DNA of 64,000 bases, taken from the NCBI GenBank assembly GCA_905221615.1, contig CAJNDT010002001.1, positions 1,574,381 through 1,638,380 on the forward strand. Reading direction: 5' to 3'. The DNA comes from Symbiodinium sp. CCMP2592 (lineage: Eukaryota; Sar; Dinophyceae; Suessiales; Symbiodiniaceae). Made by a program: the position numbers and the translations under genes. Numbering within the stretch: the stretch's first letter is position 1; each line of letters starts with the position of its first letter. The notes under the pieces are model-generated. The model searched no databases. It worked only from the letters and a program-made list of their open reading frames with translations, and was not told the origin of the DNA. Shown here one piece after another: positions 39,407 through 52,479 of the stretch.

Positions 39407-39699
39407 TAGGTCATTCTCAGGATTCAGGTAGGGGTTATCACAACGCCCAAAAGTAAGCAACCAACAGCTGCGAAAGGCTAATTACTGTTCTACATACCTT
39501 TGGGCTCCAGGTAGGGTTGGGGGTGCAGGCTTACGGCATCTCCTCTGAACCTCTACTTCACCGTTTTTCCTGACCTCATACAAAGGACCTCCTCGTTGGC
39601 GAGTATGATGCCCGGCGGCAAGTTGCAACCCTAATTCTAAAGGAGCGAATACTTGGCAAGTCTCCGAGCGGACCCCTTTTTCCCACCATTCTGGTCTTT

Positions 39700-39800
39700 A
39701 GGAGGTTCCCCATAAGAACACCTAAACCCTACACCCTAAACACCTGAACCCTAAACCCCTGAACCCTAAACCCAAAACCCAACACCCTAAACCCTAAACA
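39700..39800. repeat. CCCTAAA run
   Basis: An irregular run of CCCTAAACCCTGAACCC. Confidence 0.7.
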
Positions 39801-42760
39801 GAGAGCCCCTTTTGTTCCCTTGGATACTGGGGATCCGAGAATATCATCCCTGAGGCCGATCCCCGCCTCGAGTCAGACTGGGGGGCTTACAAACACTGAG
39901 TCACTAAGTCGACTTCCTAGAACTAGGTAGGGCTTTGGGCCATTGTACATTTGCTCTTATTGGGCTTCAGAGGATCTTACCTACTAATATTTTTCAAAGG
40001 CTTTAGTAACTCTCAAGTTCTAAAGGCTGGGGCTGTCAATGCAGCCGCCGGGAGCTCCGGTGTTGCCAAGTCGTGGCTCGACGGCCCGAGTGGTGACAAG
40101 GCCACGGCAGGTTTTCGTCGTGACATGTCAAATCATCACGAGACATCCAGGAAGCCGAAGCGGGGCGCAGGCACCACCGGCTGCTGAAGTTCTGCCCGAT
40201 GCAGCGTCCTTGGTCTGAAGACAGAGACATAGGAGTTGGCAACAGGGGACTTTTCACTTGAAGACTTGATTGATCCAAATTGCTTGGGTCCAACTGACTC
40301 AGGCAGCGCCTGCCCAGGAGGGTGATCAAAAGGGCAATCAAGAGGCCATGGAAAGGGTCAGCTGTTTTGATATAATAGTTGCACATTTGGCCACTGCAAT
40401 CCTACACGCTAACCCTCTTGAATCCCAATCCTGCACCTGTATAGACACTAAATCCGAAACCTGAAAGCCGGACGCCTGGTCTAAGTCTCGGAAGCTCCAT
40501 TTCCCGAAATATTTTCTGGCCTGAGACCGTGAAGTAGGGACCCCTTGTACGCCCATGTATGTGTAGTATTAACATCTATCAACCCTAAGTCCCCTGCTCT
40601 TCTCAACAGCGGTATGGTTTTTATTTCATGGGTTTAGGGTGCTCTTTTTGCTGACCGTTCCGGAACCGTCTTGTCCCTGTATTTTGAGGGCGGTGTTATC
40701 GATGATTCGGCGAGAAGTTTCCAAGCACACACTGGTAGAAGGAGCAGACACCAAACCCTTAGCCCGAAGCCCTAATTTAATGTCAGCAGCATGGCCACGT
40801 GTCTCGGGTTACAGCCCTTTCGGCCACTTGGAGTATCAGGGGACTCAATACTGTAAGGCTTTTTTTGTACCTTATCTGGAGTTAGGAGTAAGTGCAACTC
40901 TAATTCCTCATTTAGATTGCATGGCTAGAGGTCCTGATTTACCGGAGACCTCAATGTTGAAACGCCTACTGTTTGTTCAACGTTGGTTGGTCTCGTGAAA
41001 AGTTCCCAAACTCAGGGCTTTGAGGCTTCTTCGGATCCGTAAACCATTCTAAACCCTGGCCCGAAGCTTATTGCCCTACGGGTCCATGTACCCATATAGA
41101 GATACATGAGCCCAAAAGTACCTATATAGAAACTATACATTAAGGCCAAGGTATATACTATATGAGCACGTGGACCCTTAGGATTGGCTGTAACCTCAAC
41201 TTTTCAACTTGGGGGGTTCTTATGAAGAAGTCGTTTCTGGAAGTTTTCACTATGATTTTCTTGGGTTTTGAGCCAGTGAGGAAGCTCCCTACACTCCAGA
41301 CCTGAAAACCATGGTCTTCCGAGGAATTATTTTTATTTTAGTTCATGTAAAAACCCAAGAGATTTTTTCAACATACTTTTTTTATTATGGTTCCAAGGGG
41401 GGTATAGTTCTAAGTTGCCATATTGGGGATCTATAAGGGTTCTATAAGGGTCCCTTTAAGGGATCTACTCCAGACCCCAGAGACCCTCTAAAGGGAGCTC
41501 CAGAAAGTTGCAATATGGTTTTAGGGTAGGATACCTTATAATTTCCCATAAAGGGTTTAGGATAATCATATTCCAACTTTCTGGCTTTTACTGCAAGGCC
41601 CGGAAGAGCTCTGAGCCCAGAAAATGCTCAAGTCTTCGGCCCATGGGGCGCTGTGGATGAAAATATGGGAGTTTCCGAAAATTACAGTAAACCCTATAAA
41701 GATTGAAGCCAAATAGCGCTGGGATTCCCTCTACATTACTCTCAAGGATTGAGGCTATTGGGTTTCCATTTTTTGGCGTCTACTGTAGGAGGTGCCGTAT
41801 TTTGGGGTCCTTTAAAGGGGTACCATAAGTGTTTATAGAGTTTGCGACACTAAGGGGGCACTTTGTTTTGGGGTCCTTACAATAAGGATCCTACTCTTTA
41901 GGGTACTATATTAGGGCGGAAACTCCCATAAGGATAGCTGACGATGGCGATGACGAGCAGGGTCAGGAGCCCTAGAAGAAGAAGGAGAAGGAGAAACCCT
42001 AAATGGGAGGAGGCAGTGAAGATGATGGGGATGATGAACTAAACACCAACGGTGGTCATATCTAGATTAGATCAATATGGACGACACCTCTCCCTAAACT
42101 TATACCAAGAGCCGAGCTATACGTCTACTGAGGATGGCACAGTGAGGTTCTGGATAAAGAGTCCGAAGGACGGCGCCCCAAGCCTTCGAAAGACACCTTA
42201 TCAAATCAGTCTTTCAAGGTTCTTTTTGGGTTTTGGAGTTTGGGTCAGCTTGGAGGTACTATGTGGGTTCCAGGGGTAGTTAAGTGTCTAGGGTTGCATA
42301 TAGAAGTGAGAAGACTTACCAGCGTTATTCCTCAAAACTCCGTATCCTGAAATACCGTACTTGAAGATTTTTATCAAACCTGTTCCGGAATTAAAACAAA
42401 CCTATATTGAGACAAAGGTGATAAAAAGTCTAGACCTATTTCTCTCTTTTTACTTCAATTTCCAGATAATGATACATACCACACTATGCCCTCAAAAGCC
42501 CGCTCAATGTATTAAGCCCTCGATCTTAAACTGCCTTCTGTCCCTAAACCCTAAACCGTCGCCGATTGCAACACCACCACCAGAGGCTATGTCGTAATCT
42601 AGGTGGCAATTTGGGAAACTGTTTAATTTCCCTTATGGTTCCTATAGAGGTACCTAATTTTAAAATTTCCAGAGCCCCAACACTACAATCCAGTAATACG
42701 AAGTTTCAGTCATGCACAGAAGTTCCCCCGCCCATCCGACCTACTTCAATAATGGTAGTG
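39800..42760. other. Mostly repeats; two weak coding islands
   Basis: A frame at 40030-40187 (AGSSGVAKSWLDGPSGDKATAGFR) and one at 40639-40998 are open but unsupported. A family D copy and an AAGTTGCAATATGG palindrome (41508-41592) are present, and family C pieces occur at 41665-41935. No gene is asserted. Confidence 0.35.
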
Positions 42761-42884
42761 TACTTGGAGGATCATGGGACTTAGTAAGTCGGGTTATAAG
42801 TACCTCAGTTGGGGTTATACGTAAATATAACTGTACTTACCTTACTTATAACCCCAGTTATTAAGTCACATGACCCTTTAAGAA

Positions 42885-43300
42885 TTGCACTCTGGAACTG
42901 GGAGGCCTTCCGGGCGCCCAGCTAGCGACTCACGCCTGTCATGACATCCACTGCGATTGTCAGTTGCGGCAGATGCGAAGGATTCCGAGGAGGCTACGCA
43001 CCAGCACCACATTCCGAAACGGGTCAAGGCCCATGTGGTCCTGGGCATGCCCGTTGAGGGAATCGGGAGCAACGAGGATGCCACATACGTCCCGCATCCC
43101 AGACACCAGTGGTCTGTCCGATCCCGCATTTTCACCTCTGCTATCAATGGCTTTCGTCTTCTATTCCTGACGTATCTGGAACGCCTGAAAGAGCTCTGCG
43201 TTGTCCAGAATGCTGGCAGTCAGCAGCCTCAGTGTAATACAAGGTCCCAATATAATGATATTGTGCCAGACCTTCAATCGTTACTCTGCTACTTAGTTTA
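42885..43300. other. Non-repetitive island, possible gene remnant
   Basis: It is GC-richer than its surroundings. A plus-strand frame 42957-43301 (MSVAADAKDSEEATHQHHIPK...) and minus frames are open. No family is recognised and no splice-consistent model was found. Confidence 0.3.
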
Positions 43301-44520
43301 GGTTGGTATTCGTAGCCTGTGAAAATGTGTCCAAACTACCCTTTGGATGCAGACGTGACAGATGCAGGGGCCCAGAACTCACAGTTCGGGTTTTGTGGAA
43401 TAGCCCTTACCCTTCTTCTCCGAAACAAGTGCTGAAGATGGGTTGTTTTGGCTTACGTCGAGGTCTTCCGGGCTCTAATCCACGAACCTTAATATAGGAA
43501 CCTGATTCAGAAACCTTCGGCCTGTAGTAGGGTTCCTTATGTGAATCCTACTATTTTGGGGTTATAGTCCCAGTGTTTCTTAATCAGGTTCCTGCATTAG
43601 AGACGTGGAGAATCCTACCGACTGACCAGCCTATCATTTTTGAGTTGAGGGCTTACGGCTCATAGAGCTTATGGTTCCTGAACCCTAAACCCGAAAAGCC
43701 CTTAAACCGTAAAACCTTCCTAAAACCCAAAGGGTCCAAAGTACCCAAATAGTAGAATGTAGGGTTTCTATATTAGGAAGATTGATTTGGGGAGGTATTC
43801 CCCATAACAATACCTAGGACCCTTTGGGTAAAACCCAAGAGAGCGACAGGACAACAGGCTCTACTATCAGAGCGGTGCAGCAAATCCTTTCAGCCCCTGA
43901 GCCAGCAAGCGAAGTGGTGTAGGGATTTCGGGTTTAGAGGTTCAGGGTTTCGGATTCGGGGTTTAGGGTTCAGGGATTTAGGGTTTAGAGGTTTAGGGTT
44001 TCGGATTTAGGGTTTAGGGTTCAGGGGGTTTAGGGTTTAGAATCGCCCTCCCAGGGTTTAGGGTGAGGGGTGTTTTGTTTCACTGTTCTAAAATGCGATG
44101 AAACGTGTTGAGACTGCAAGTGGTTCGAAATTCTTCAAAGGTGCTACCTCACGATTTGCAAGCACAGCCCTAAACCCTAAACCCTAAACCCTCTAAACCC
44201 TAAAACCTAAACCCCTTTGAGGTCAACTAGGGCCTGAATCGTCACCAACGAATCAGTCTGAAAAAAAAACATGCCACCAGAATCTTACCCCAAGGGTCCA
44301 AGTACCCAATAGTCATATACTCTCCAAAATCCTAAACCTACATAACTACTATCCTAAAGCCGAGTACCTAATTATTGGGTCCTTTGGACCCTTGGGGTTA
44401 TCTGCATCACGAAGGCACCTATTTTCAAGGGTGTGAAGGTTCAGTATCTCCATGGACGGTTCGCTGAAGCTTCCAATTCTCCTGGCAACGTTATGTTGAG
44501 GGTTTAGTTGTTTAGGTTAT
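43301..44520. repeat. TTTAGGG/CCCTAAA-rich stretch
   Basis: Runs of TTTAGGG with interruptions lie at 43920-44065 and CCCTAAA at 44168-44215. A palindrome at 43728-43835 (CCCAAAGGGTCC... type) and a copy of the CCCAAGGGTCCAAGTACCCA family at 44290-44400 are present. No gene is seen. Confidence 0.6.
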
Positions 44521-44629
44521 ATAGAAGCTGCCCCCACCCTGTAATAGTGACTATAAGGATTATCATAGGGCCCTTTTATATTCCTTTTATACCACTATTA
44601 CAGGATGGGGGCAGCTTCTAAGGTTTGCG
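44521..44629. repeat. Palindromic repeat (AGAAGCTGCCCCCACCCTGT)
   Basis: TAGAAGCTGCCCCCACCCTG is mirrored by ATGGGGGCAGCTTCTA around a TATAAGG/CCTTTTATA core. Confidence 0.8.
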
Positions 44630-44976
44630 GCGCTAGGGCGACCAGGGTCTAGGGTTATGCGTCAGGAAAAGCTTGGTATTGGTTACTCCTTTTATGACAC
44701 TGAAAACCGCACTAAGAGGTGTACAAAGCTTAATATCCCTACCCTAGGGGTCTATGTACCTAAATAGTATATGCATTGGCCTTAAAGTAGTCCCTATATA
44801 GGTACATTTGGGCCAATGTATATACTATTTGGGTACATGGACCTTAGGGCTAGTACAGTGGCTCAATAACTCATAGGGATCCTTAGGGGTGTAGGGGGAC
44901 GGGGGGGTAGGGGGCCTTAAGGCCCATAATAAGGACTAATATGGACTAATAAGGCCTATTTAAGGAAATACATATA

Positions 44977-45016
44977 GTAAACCCTAAACCCTAAACCCTA
45001 AACCCTAAACCTCAAT
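44977..45016. repeat. CCCTAAA run
   Basis: About five near-perfect telomere-type units. Confidence 0.75.
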
Positions 45017-45075
45017 AACGTACGGAAGGCCCTGGTCTAATCATCAAGGCCTCTGAGCCCGGCAAGACCCAGGCA

Positions 45076-45172
45076 GTCCCCAGAGGCTCCATAGTAGTTC
45101 CTGTTTTAGGGGGCTCATATTGAGAACCCTAAAAGGTAATCCCAAAAAGGAACTACTATGGAGCCTCTGGGT
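45076..45172. repeat. Palindromic MITE-like repeat, family B (AGTAGTTCCT)
   Basis: CCAGAGGCTCCATAGTAGTT is mirrored by AACTACTATGGAGCCTCTGG. A second copy at 51988-52075 has AAGGCCCCAAAGTAGTTCC and its complement. Confidence 0.8.
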
Positions 45173-46639
45173 ACCGTAATGATAGAAACCGTAGAAGAAA
45201 TTTGTACGCAGTGCCTGTATGGAGCTTGTTGTAATTTTTTTTTGGGGCGCGATATTGAGCTTGAGGGCCCCTTGTTTTGAAGAATCTCTGAGGCGTGGCT
45301 GAGATAATCGAACCCGATCCGGAGCTCGGCACCTTGGTGGAATTGGCTCGACGGTGGCTCTACGGGGTGCAGGCATTTAGGGTGTGAGGGATCAGAGTGC
45401 TTAGGATTTACGAGTCTTGGTAGTAGAGCCTCAAAACCTAAACCCAAACGTTCCGTGCTTAGGGTTGAGGGCTTGAGAGTGCAATGGGTTCAGTATTGAT
45501 TGAAGTCCCCCTACTTGGAGGATCATGGGACTTAGTAAGTAGGGTTATAAGTACGTTAATTGGGGTTATAAGTAATTACAACTGTAGTTACCTTACCTAT
45601 AACCCTACTTACTAAGTCCCATGATCCTCTAAGTAAGCCTAGACCTGTTGAGGGATCCGGGTCAACCTGAACCCCCCAACCGGCATTTGCAAGGATTTGT
45701 GCAAAGAAATCATAATACGGAGCCTTAAACAGGTAGGTGTGGGGGAGTTTATATTCTACTTGGAGGGACAGGGGACTTAGTAAGTAGGCTACAAGTAGAG
45801 TTAGAAGTACTCTAAATGGAGTTCCCCCAATTGAAACCCTACTTATAACCCTACTTACTAAGTCCCCTGCCCCTCCAAGTAGGGTTGAACCCTGAAGCCC
45901 AACCAGGGTTCGAGGTTCCGGGCGATGATGTTAAGTCTGAGTTTTTACTGCGACGTGTTCGTCTTCAAGGCAGCTCTGTCGAGCTTGATGGACTTTTTAA
46001 GTAAGAGGAGGGACCCTTGATGGGGACCCCTGCCCTATAGTGGGCTATATAATGGGTATATAATAGCTATATGAAGGATATTTTTTTGCATGGTGTATTC
46101 CATGGTCTGCTTAAGTTTTAAGCTGCTGCTGTTGTCAGGGCTTGCTGTCCGGGCTGTCCGCCTCCCTTCCCCTTTGCAGCCCCCCCACCCTCCCCCAAAA
46201 AGCAAAAACAGAAGCGGAACAGGCTTGGTTCAGGGCCCAGGGTTTAGTAAGTAGGGGTTTCAGTACCTTAATTGGGGTTATAAGGAATTACAACTGTAGT
46301 TACCTTACCTATAACCCTACTTACTAAGTCCCATGGTCCTTTAAGTAGGGCTTAGGGTTCGTCTGGGCTGGTTTAAGTGGAGTAACCGCCTTCCCCGGGG
46401 CTGTCCCGGCCAGCTGGCAGACCGTGAGTGTGGAAGCCCCAAGTCAAGCATAATGCTGGGGCCTTTATAATTAGACCAGGGTTCCCTTAAAGGGGTCGAT
46501 AAGGGTTACTATAAGTGCTATTTTCGAGAGTTAATGTAGGGGTAGGGGCCTTAATAGTTAGTATAGGGCTTTAGGGGTATACTATACTATAAGTATTAAT
46601 ATGGAACCCCCAAAGCCCCAGCCTAATTAACAAGGCCCC

Positions 46640-47170
46640 TACATTACCCTCGCATCCGAATGCCCCTGACACTTTGCACGAGTTTGCCGCTTGCCATCGC
46701 CTTTTGCACCCGGTGGAACAGACACGCAAGAATTGTGGATTTGTGAGTTTTGCCATGCCAGGGCATTCCAACAGTCCCACTTAGAAGTGGCGGACAGCAT
46801 AGACTCCGTGGACCGCCGGAGCTTTTCTGATGTGCATTGAAACACGGCATGGCGTCGGCCTCTGTCTCAGCAAGTGCTCCAGCGAGAAGTGCAGGCCAGC
46901 TTGCGATGTTTATCCACGGGTTAACTTGCCAGCGCGAGCCGTTTTTTGCAAATTTCAGCCGGGACACAGCCGCAGGAAACTTGGCATCACAATTCAAAAC
47001 CTTCTGAACATACGGTCAGATTGCGCTTGCGTCTTGAAGCAGTTCGGCGAACTCTTACACCGCAGAACTGACTCGCTGGCTAAGCGCCAGAGTGCTCGGC
47101 ACGAGAGCGCAGGCGTCGGGTGGGATCAGACGCTTCTGAAAGGACACGTGTTGGCAGAACGCTAGGGCAC
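46640..47170. other. Non-repetitive island, possible gene remnant
   Basis: A GC-rich stretch with long open frames on both strands (minus 46997-46644, MNCDAKFPAAVSRLKFAK...; plus 46830-47165). They conflict, and neither is recognised. Possibly an inserted gene fragment between repeats. Confidence 0.3.
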
Positions 47171-47454
47171 AGATGATTGGGATCCCCTGATGCCTAGGTC
47201 GGGTCGAGCTGGCTTCGGATACTATGAAGTTAGAAACTATAGAACGATAGTCCTTTAGATACAGCCTGGAAAGTGCTCACTATACCTATAAGCCGAGTAA
47301 ACCCTAAGCCCTAAGCCATCCTGAACCCCAAACTAAGCCGTAAACATTCACAGCTGTGCACCGAGGATACTCTGCGGCCACACCAGTCGTTGTAGACTGG
47401 GACATGGATGGGAAGAAGGCAAGGCAATCAGCAATGATTGCGCTCGTGCCCAGA

Positions 47455-47572
47455 CCCCCGGGAGGATCCAAAAAGTAGATCCCTTAACAGGGGTTCCTAT
47501 AAAGTACCCTTAGTAGTATAGCGCCCCAAATTAGGGGATCTACTTTCCAGGTCCTTTTCGAGGGTCTGGGTG
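47455..47572. repeat. Palindromic repeat (CCAGACCCCCGGGAGGATCC)
   Basis: The arms CCAGACCC...AAGTAGATCCC and GGGATCTACTT...GGGTCTGG are inverted around a TTCCTATAAAG core. Confidence 0.65.
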
Positions 47573-47744
47573 CTTGGGACAGTGAAATCACGGTTTTGTG
47601 TTTACGTGATGTACTTGGAGGATCATGGGACTTATAAGTAGGGTTACAAGTACCTTAATTGGGGTTATAAGTAGTTATACGTGTAGTTACCTTGTTTATA
47701 GCCCCAATTACTAAGTCCCATGGCCATGATCCTTCAAGTAGGAA

Positions 47745-49270
47745 TCATGATCCGGGGCTGGGTTTGGTGCTTTTATTATATCGCTCGGATTTAGGCCTTG
47801 TTTGAGTTCAGGGTTTATTGTGTATAGGGTTTTGGCAGAGCTGCAGTGGATTTTGTCTTGGCAGGTCGTGGTTCTTTGGATTTGGGAATGGAGTTATGAA
47901 GGAAGACTACCAAGGTGATAGGCTTTGTTGTTACATAACTCGTGTGGTTGTCACCGTTTCGCCACCGATTCACCTCCGTATCTGAATACTGCAGGGGTCT
48001 GAACAATAACTAAACGCATTCCCTCATAGTCCTTCTACAATGCCATATCCCAAAACCCGATTCCAATGGTCAAGGTCGCTACAAGCCGCTACAATAATCC
48101 ATTGGCGGCTGCCGGCGCAACTTCCATACAAGTGTTTCCGAGAATAGAGGACGTTAGCCGATTTAAACCCTAAACCTTCAACCTTGAGCCCTTTTTTTCT
48201 GTAGCCGCCATGTCCCTGTGTCAGGATTTCATCTTAGTCGCCGGAGGCCGAAGGGAGTCATCAGCGGTTTGGGCGCCAGGGTGTTGGGTTAGAGTTTAAG
48301 GCTTAGAGTTCAATGGGTGAGCGAGGGTTTACTTTCAGTAGGATTTGTCGTTTCGGGGCTTATACCGGGCTTGGGGTTAGAGCAGTTGGTTTAGATTGCA
48401 GGGTTCAGGCATAAAGTTGGTTTCTTGCAGTTGCTGGTTTTGGAATGATGGAGTGTGGGGGTGTACCACACATGCACCGCGACCCTACACCCTAAATTCC
48501 TAAACCTTAAACTTACATCCCTTTGACCATAAACCCCGAAACCCTAAAACTCAGGTCAGGATCTGAGTCTAGGTGGGGTTCAGGGTTGAGGCTTTCGGCT
48601 GGGGTTCGGGGTTGAGGTTTTCGGCAAGCGGCACAGGTGGTGACGTCTGGTGTTGTTGTACTGAAACCTAGCTGCTGCATGTTGTGCGTCTGTTGGCATC
48701 TGCTTCCGCTGCTGCATCTGGTAGTTCTACCGAGTCCGCTGCCTGAGTTAAGCTCATGGAAGGATATACCCTTTTCAGTGCATTTGTGCGCTGAACAGGA
48801 GCGACTTGCCCAGTTGGAAAGCCTTGTGGCAAAGCTGGTTCGCATGGTGCTCGCGCCACTTGAGCATCTCGAAGGACGGATGACTCTGCTTATGATGGCT
48901 CCTACCATTTTGCGCCCTGGCCCCGAGCACTTGCCCGGTCTGCCATCTTGCAGATTACCCAAGCGTGCGGCTAGGGCGTTTGGGTTTTGGCGGTTTTGGG
49001 TTCAGTCAATTCCTACAAGACTAGAAACGAGCCCGAAGCCTGGACCCTACATCCTGACTGTTGAATCCTAATTCTTGACATCTAAACCCTAATCCCCAAA
49101 CCCTGACCTAATCGCTGAACCCAATTCCTAAGTTCTGACCGCTAGACCCTAATCCCTAAACCCTGATCGCTCAGCCCTAATCCCTAAACCCGAACCCTGA
49201 CGGCTCAGCCCTAATCCCTAATCCCTATAAATCCTAGACCCTTACAACCAAAATATCTAATCCCTAATCC
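47745..49270. other. TTTAGGG-rich stretch with weak coding island
   Basis: A plus-strand frame 48637-49071 contains EQERLAQLESLVAKLVRMVL and could be a short coding piece, but it lacks a splice-supported model. CCCTAAA-type words fill 49080-49270. Confidence 0.3.
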
Positions 49271-51870
49271 CTCGTCCTGGGTTTGGGGCAGCCACGAGAG
49301 GTCGGATCCGGTTCTTCAAGCAGAACATGACCAACCAGCTCGAAGAGGCTTCGGGCCTGGATTTTTGTTGAGGGGCCCTAAGGCCCTGAAGCCCAAAACC
49401 CTAAACACTAAACTCAGAACCCTAAGCCCTAAATCGTAAACCCAGAACCGTACAACCTATAAACGAAGGGTTCCTTTCAAAGGGTCCTTTAAGGGGTTCC
49501 TGTCCTCACTTTAGGGGTCGCGTTAGCGGTCAAGGTTCAGGTCTGGTGGGTGTTGCCTGATGTTTGGGAGTTTGGTTTATGTTGGAGTTTTGGGTGTTGT
49601 GTTTGGGGGTTCATGGGTTTAATTAGGCAGCTAGTGTGCCATTATTGGGTTAAAGGTGCATTTGTTACGGGAAGGGTTTAGGGTTAATTATGGTCTGAAG
49701 GTAAGCCCACCTAGCCAAGATGGCAAAATTAGTTTACCAATCCTAAGACATCTCTCATCCCCCACCCTCAAAAGAAGAAGTTCGTTAAGCACAAATTTAA
49801 AGCAGCTCCAGAGTGCAGACCCCGAGGATTTACTTAAAGGGTCATGGGACTTAGTAATTGAGGTCATTAACTGCTTGTAACCCGAATCAAGATACTTGTA
49901 ACCCTACTTACTAAGTCCCATGATCCTCCAAGTAAGTAGGAGACAGATCCTACCCTGAAACAGAGTGAGATCGTGTATTTTCGAGGGCTCAGTCAGGAGC
50001 TTGTACCGCAAGGCTCAAAGCAACATAGAAGGGTGAATTATCGATATGGGAAGTAGTCAAAATTATGATCCTTTTTTGGGTGCCCTAAATATTAGATGCC
50101 GTATTATCATAGGGACCCAGCAAGGGACGCTCATTTTGACATCCACCCATATTACACGTTTCAGTACTATAATGATACGAGACTATACCCCGCAAACCAA
50201 ATTATTACGGCCCCTACATTGTCCCAACGAGCCCTTCTTAGGATAGGAGGCGCAACCAGTAAATCTTTTGGAGCCTTAGGGTAAATGGGCTGGGAGTGGG
50301 AGAGCTTTGTGCGTTTGCTATGTCCCACAATATTATCGGCAGAGATTCCGTAACCTAGAATTAAGGAGTACATCTAAAGTCACAGGTGTGCTGTATGGGG
50401 GCTACGAGGGTTTGCTCGAAACTAAACCCTCGACCCCAAATCCGAGATAGGCTTGATCCCTAAACCTTAGACCCTACCATTGGTATAGGCCTGAATCTTG
50501 AACTTATATGTACTCTACCAACAGGTACACTTTGGTAGTTACCTGTGGCCGAAAAGCCTGCCGTCTAAGGGCTCCTTGCTATGGCTTCGATATATGACTC
50601 CTTCAAAAGGTAGGTTGCTCGGACGACAGCCCGAAAGGTCCATGTACCCGAACAGCATATACTGTGGCCCCCATGCGCCTATATCGGGATTACTTCAGGG
50701 CGCAAGTACACAGTATTTGGGCACATGGGCCCTTAGCGCAGGTAAGCAAGCGAGTTTCTTAGATCCCGCTCTTTAGAGGATTATGGGACTTACTAAATAG
50801 GGTTATGAGTACTTCAATTAAAGTTCTATATGTCGCTATAACTGTAGTTACCTTACTTATAACCCCAATTACTAAGTCCCACGATACTTTATAAGTTGCC
50901 CCGAAAGCTCAAAGCCGCTTGTTTGGCAGGTGGTCGGTGAAAAGAACCCTTTCCACGACATCCATTTAGGCGCGACACTGAATGTTTAGGGTTCGAGGTT
51001 TTGGCTTCAGGTTAGGGTTAAGGTTGAGGGTCAGGCTAAGCCTTACACCCCAACCCTAAACCCTAAAACGTTTAGGGTTTCAGCTTTCAGGGGCTTCATT
51101 TTGAATCCGTTGGGCCGGCAGCTTCGGCAGGCAGGCTGTTTCTTCCGGCTTTGCCTTGATACGTACTCAACCCTTATAGTAGCCCCTAGAGCATCCCATC
51201 TAGAGCCCCTTAATGGCAAGCCTTACAGGAACCTTTTCGCAAGTTTCATCCCGAAGCCCGAAACCTCTAAACCCTACATCCCTAAACCGTAAAACCTTAA
51301 ATCCCTAAACACTGAGCCCCCTAAACCTTACACTTAACACCTAACTACCCACTAGGATGCCCTGTAGTACCCCTATTCCCTTTTTGTAGTCCTAGGCTCC
51401 TTATAAAGGTACTTGTTTATCCCTAGGTTACTGGGCATCCTAGCTACAGTATTCCAGCCTATATACCCTAAGCTTCGCCCCTGAAACCCCAATACCCGGA
51501 GCGTCCGGTTACGACTTGCGAATACCTGAAGGACCAAATGAGTCTTAAAAGTAGGGGCCTTATACCCATATACTATGAATCCCTATATGGTATATGAACC
51601 TTAAACCCTTTTAGGGTTCATTTCGTCCTTAAGGTAGAGGGAGGAAGACTCAGAAGAACTTGGGTCCTAGAGATCCTTCGTCCCCTAACAACCCAGAGAC
51701 TCCCAAACCCCTTAATTGAGGAATATACCTAACAGTTCCTTAAAGGGATCTATAAGGGTTCTATAAGGGAATTAATGAAGGAATATACCTTCAATTATAG
51801 TAGGATCCCTAGTATGATTTAAGGAATATTCCTTAATTAAGGGATATTGGAGTCTCTGGGAACCCAGCGT
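49271..51870. repeat. Repeat-rich stretch with several MITE-like copies
   Basis: It includes family A copies (49831, 50771), a GGGTGCCCTAAATATTAG copy (50050-50150; fuller at 62922-63028), family D (50638) and family E (51352). At 51695-51860 is an AATTGAGGAATATACC / GGTATATTCCTT palindrome with relatives near 62430-62490 and 63905-64000. No gene is supported. Confidence 0.55.
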
Positions 51871-51898
51871 CCCCTTCAGATCCATCCTAGTCATCATC

Positions 51899-52213
51899 AG
51901 ACCCTAAACCCCTAAACCCTAAACCCTAAACCCTTAAACCCTTATAAACCCTTAAACCCTTAAACCCTCAACCCCTAAACCTTACCCAAAGGCCCCAAAG
52001 TAGTTCCTTTTTGGGGTTCATATATAGAATCCTATATAGGGTAACTCCAACAAGGAACTACTTTGGGGCCCCTGGGTAAGCCCCTAAACCTTAAGCCTCA
52101 GAGTCCCCTTCAGATCCAGCCCCTAAACCCTAAACCCTAAACCCTAAACCCTAAACCCTAAACCCTAAACCCTAAACCCTAAACCCTAAACCCTAAACCC
52201 TAAACCCTAAACC
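51899..52213. repeat. CCCTAAA runs around a family B palindrome
   Basis: Telomere-type units lie at 51900-51985. A long near-perfect run of about 13 units lies at 52118-52213, the cleanest in the window. Confidence 0.8.
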
Positions 52214-52479
52214 CGCCCTGCGGGTAGCAGGTTGGACCTTCGCCCGCGTCAGCATTGTCGAGCCTTGGGCATACACGAGACGATGTTGGGTTTCCCTAAG
52301 GGGGTTCTTGTAAGGGATTCTTTGAAAGGGTTCCTTTAAGGGGTCCCTATAGGGTTGAGGGTTTAGGGTATAAGGGTCCATGTACCCAAATAGTTTGTAC
52401 TTAGGCCCCAAAGTACCTACATAGGGACTATTCTAAGGCCAAAGTATCTACTATTTGGGTATATGGACCCTGAGGGCTT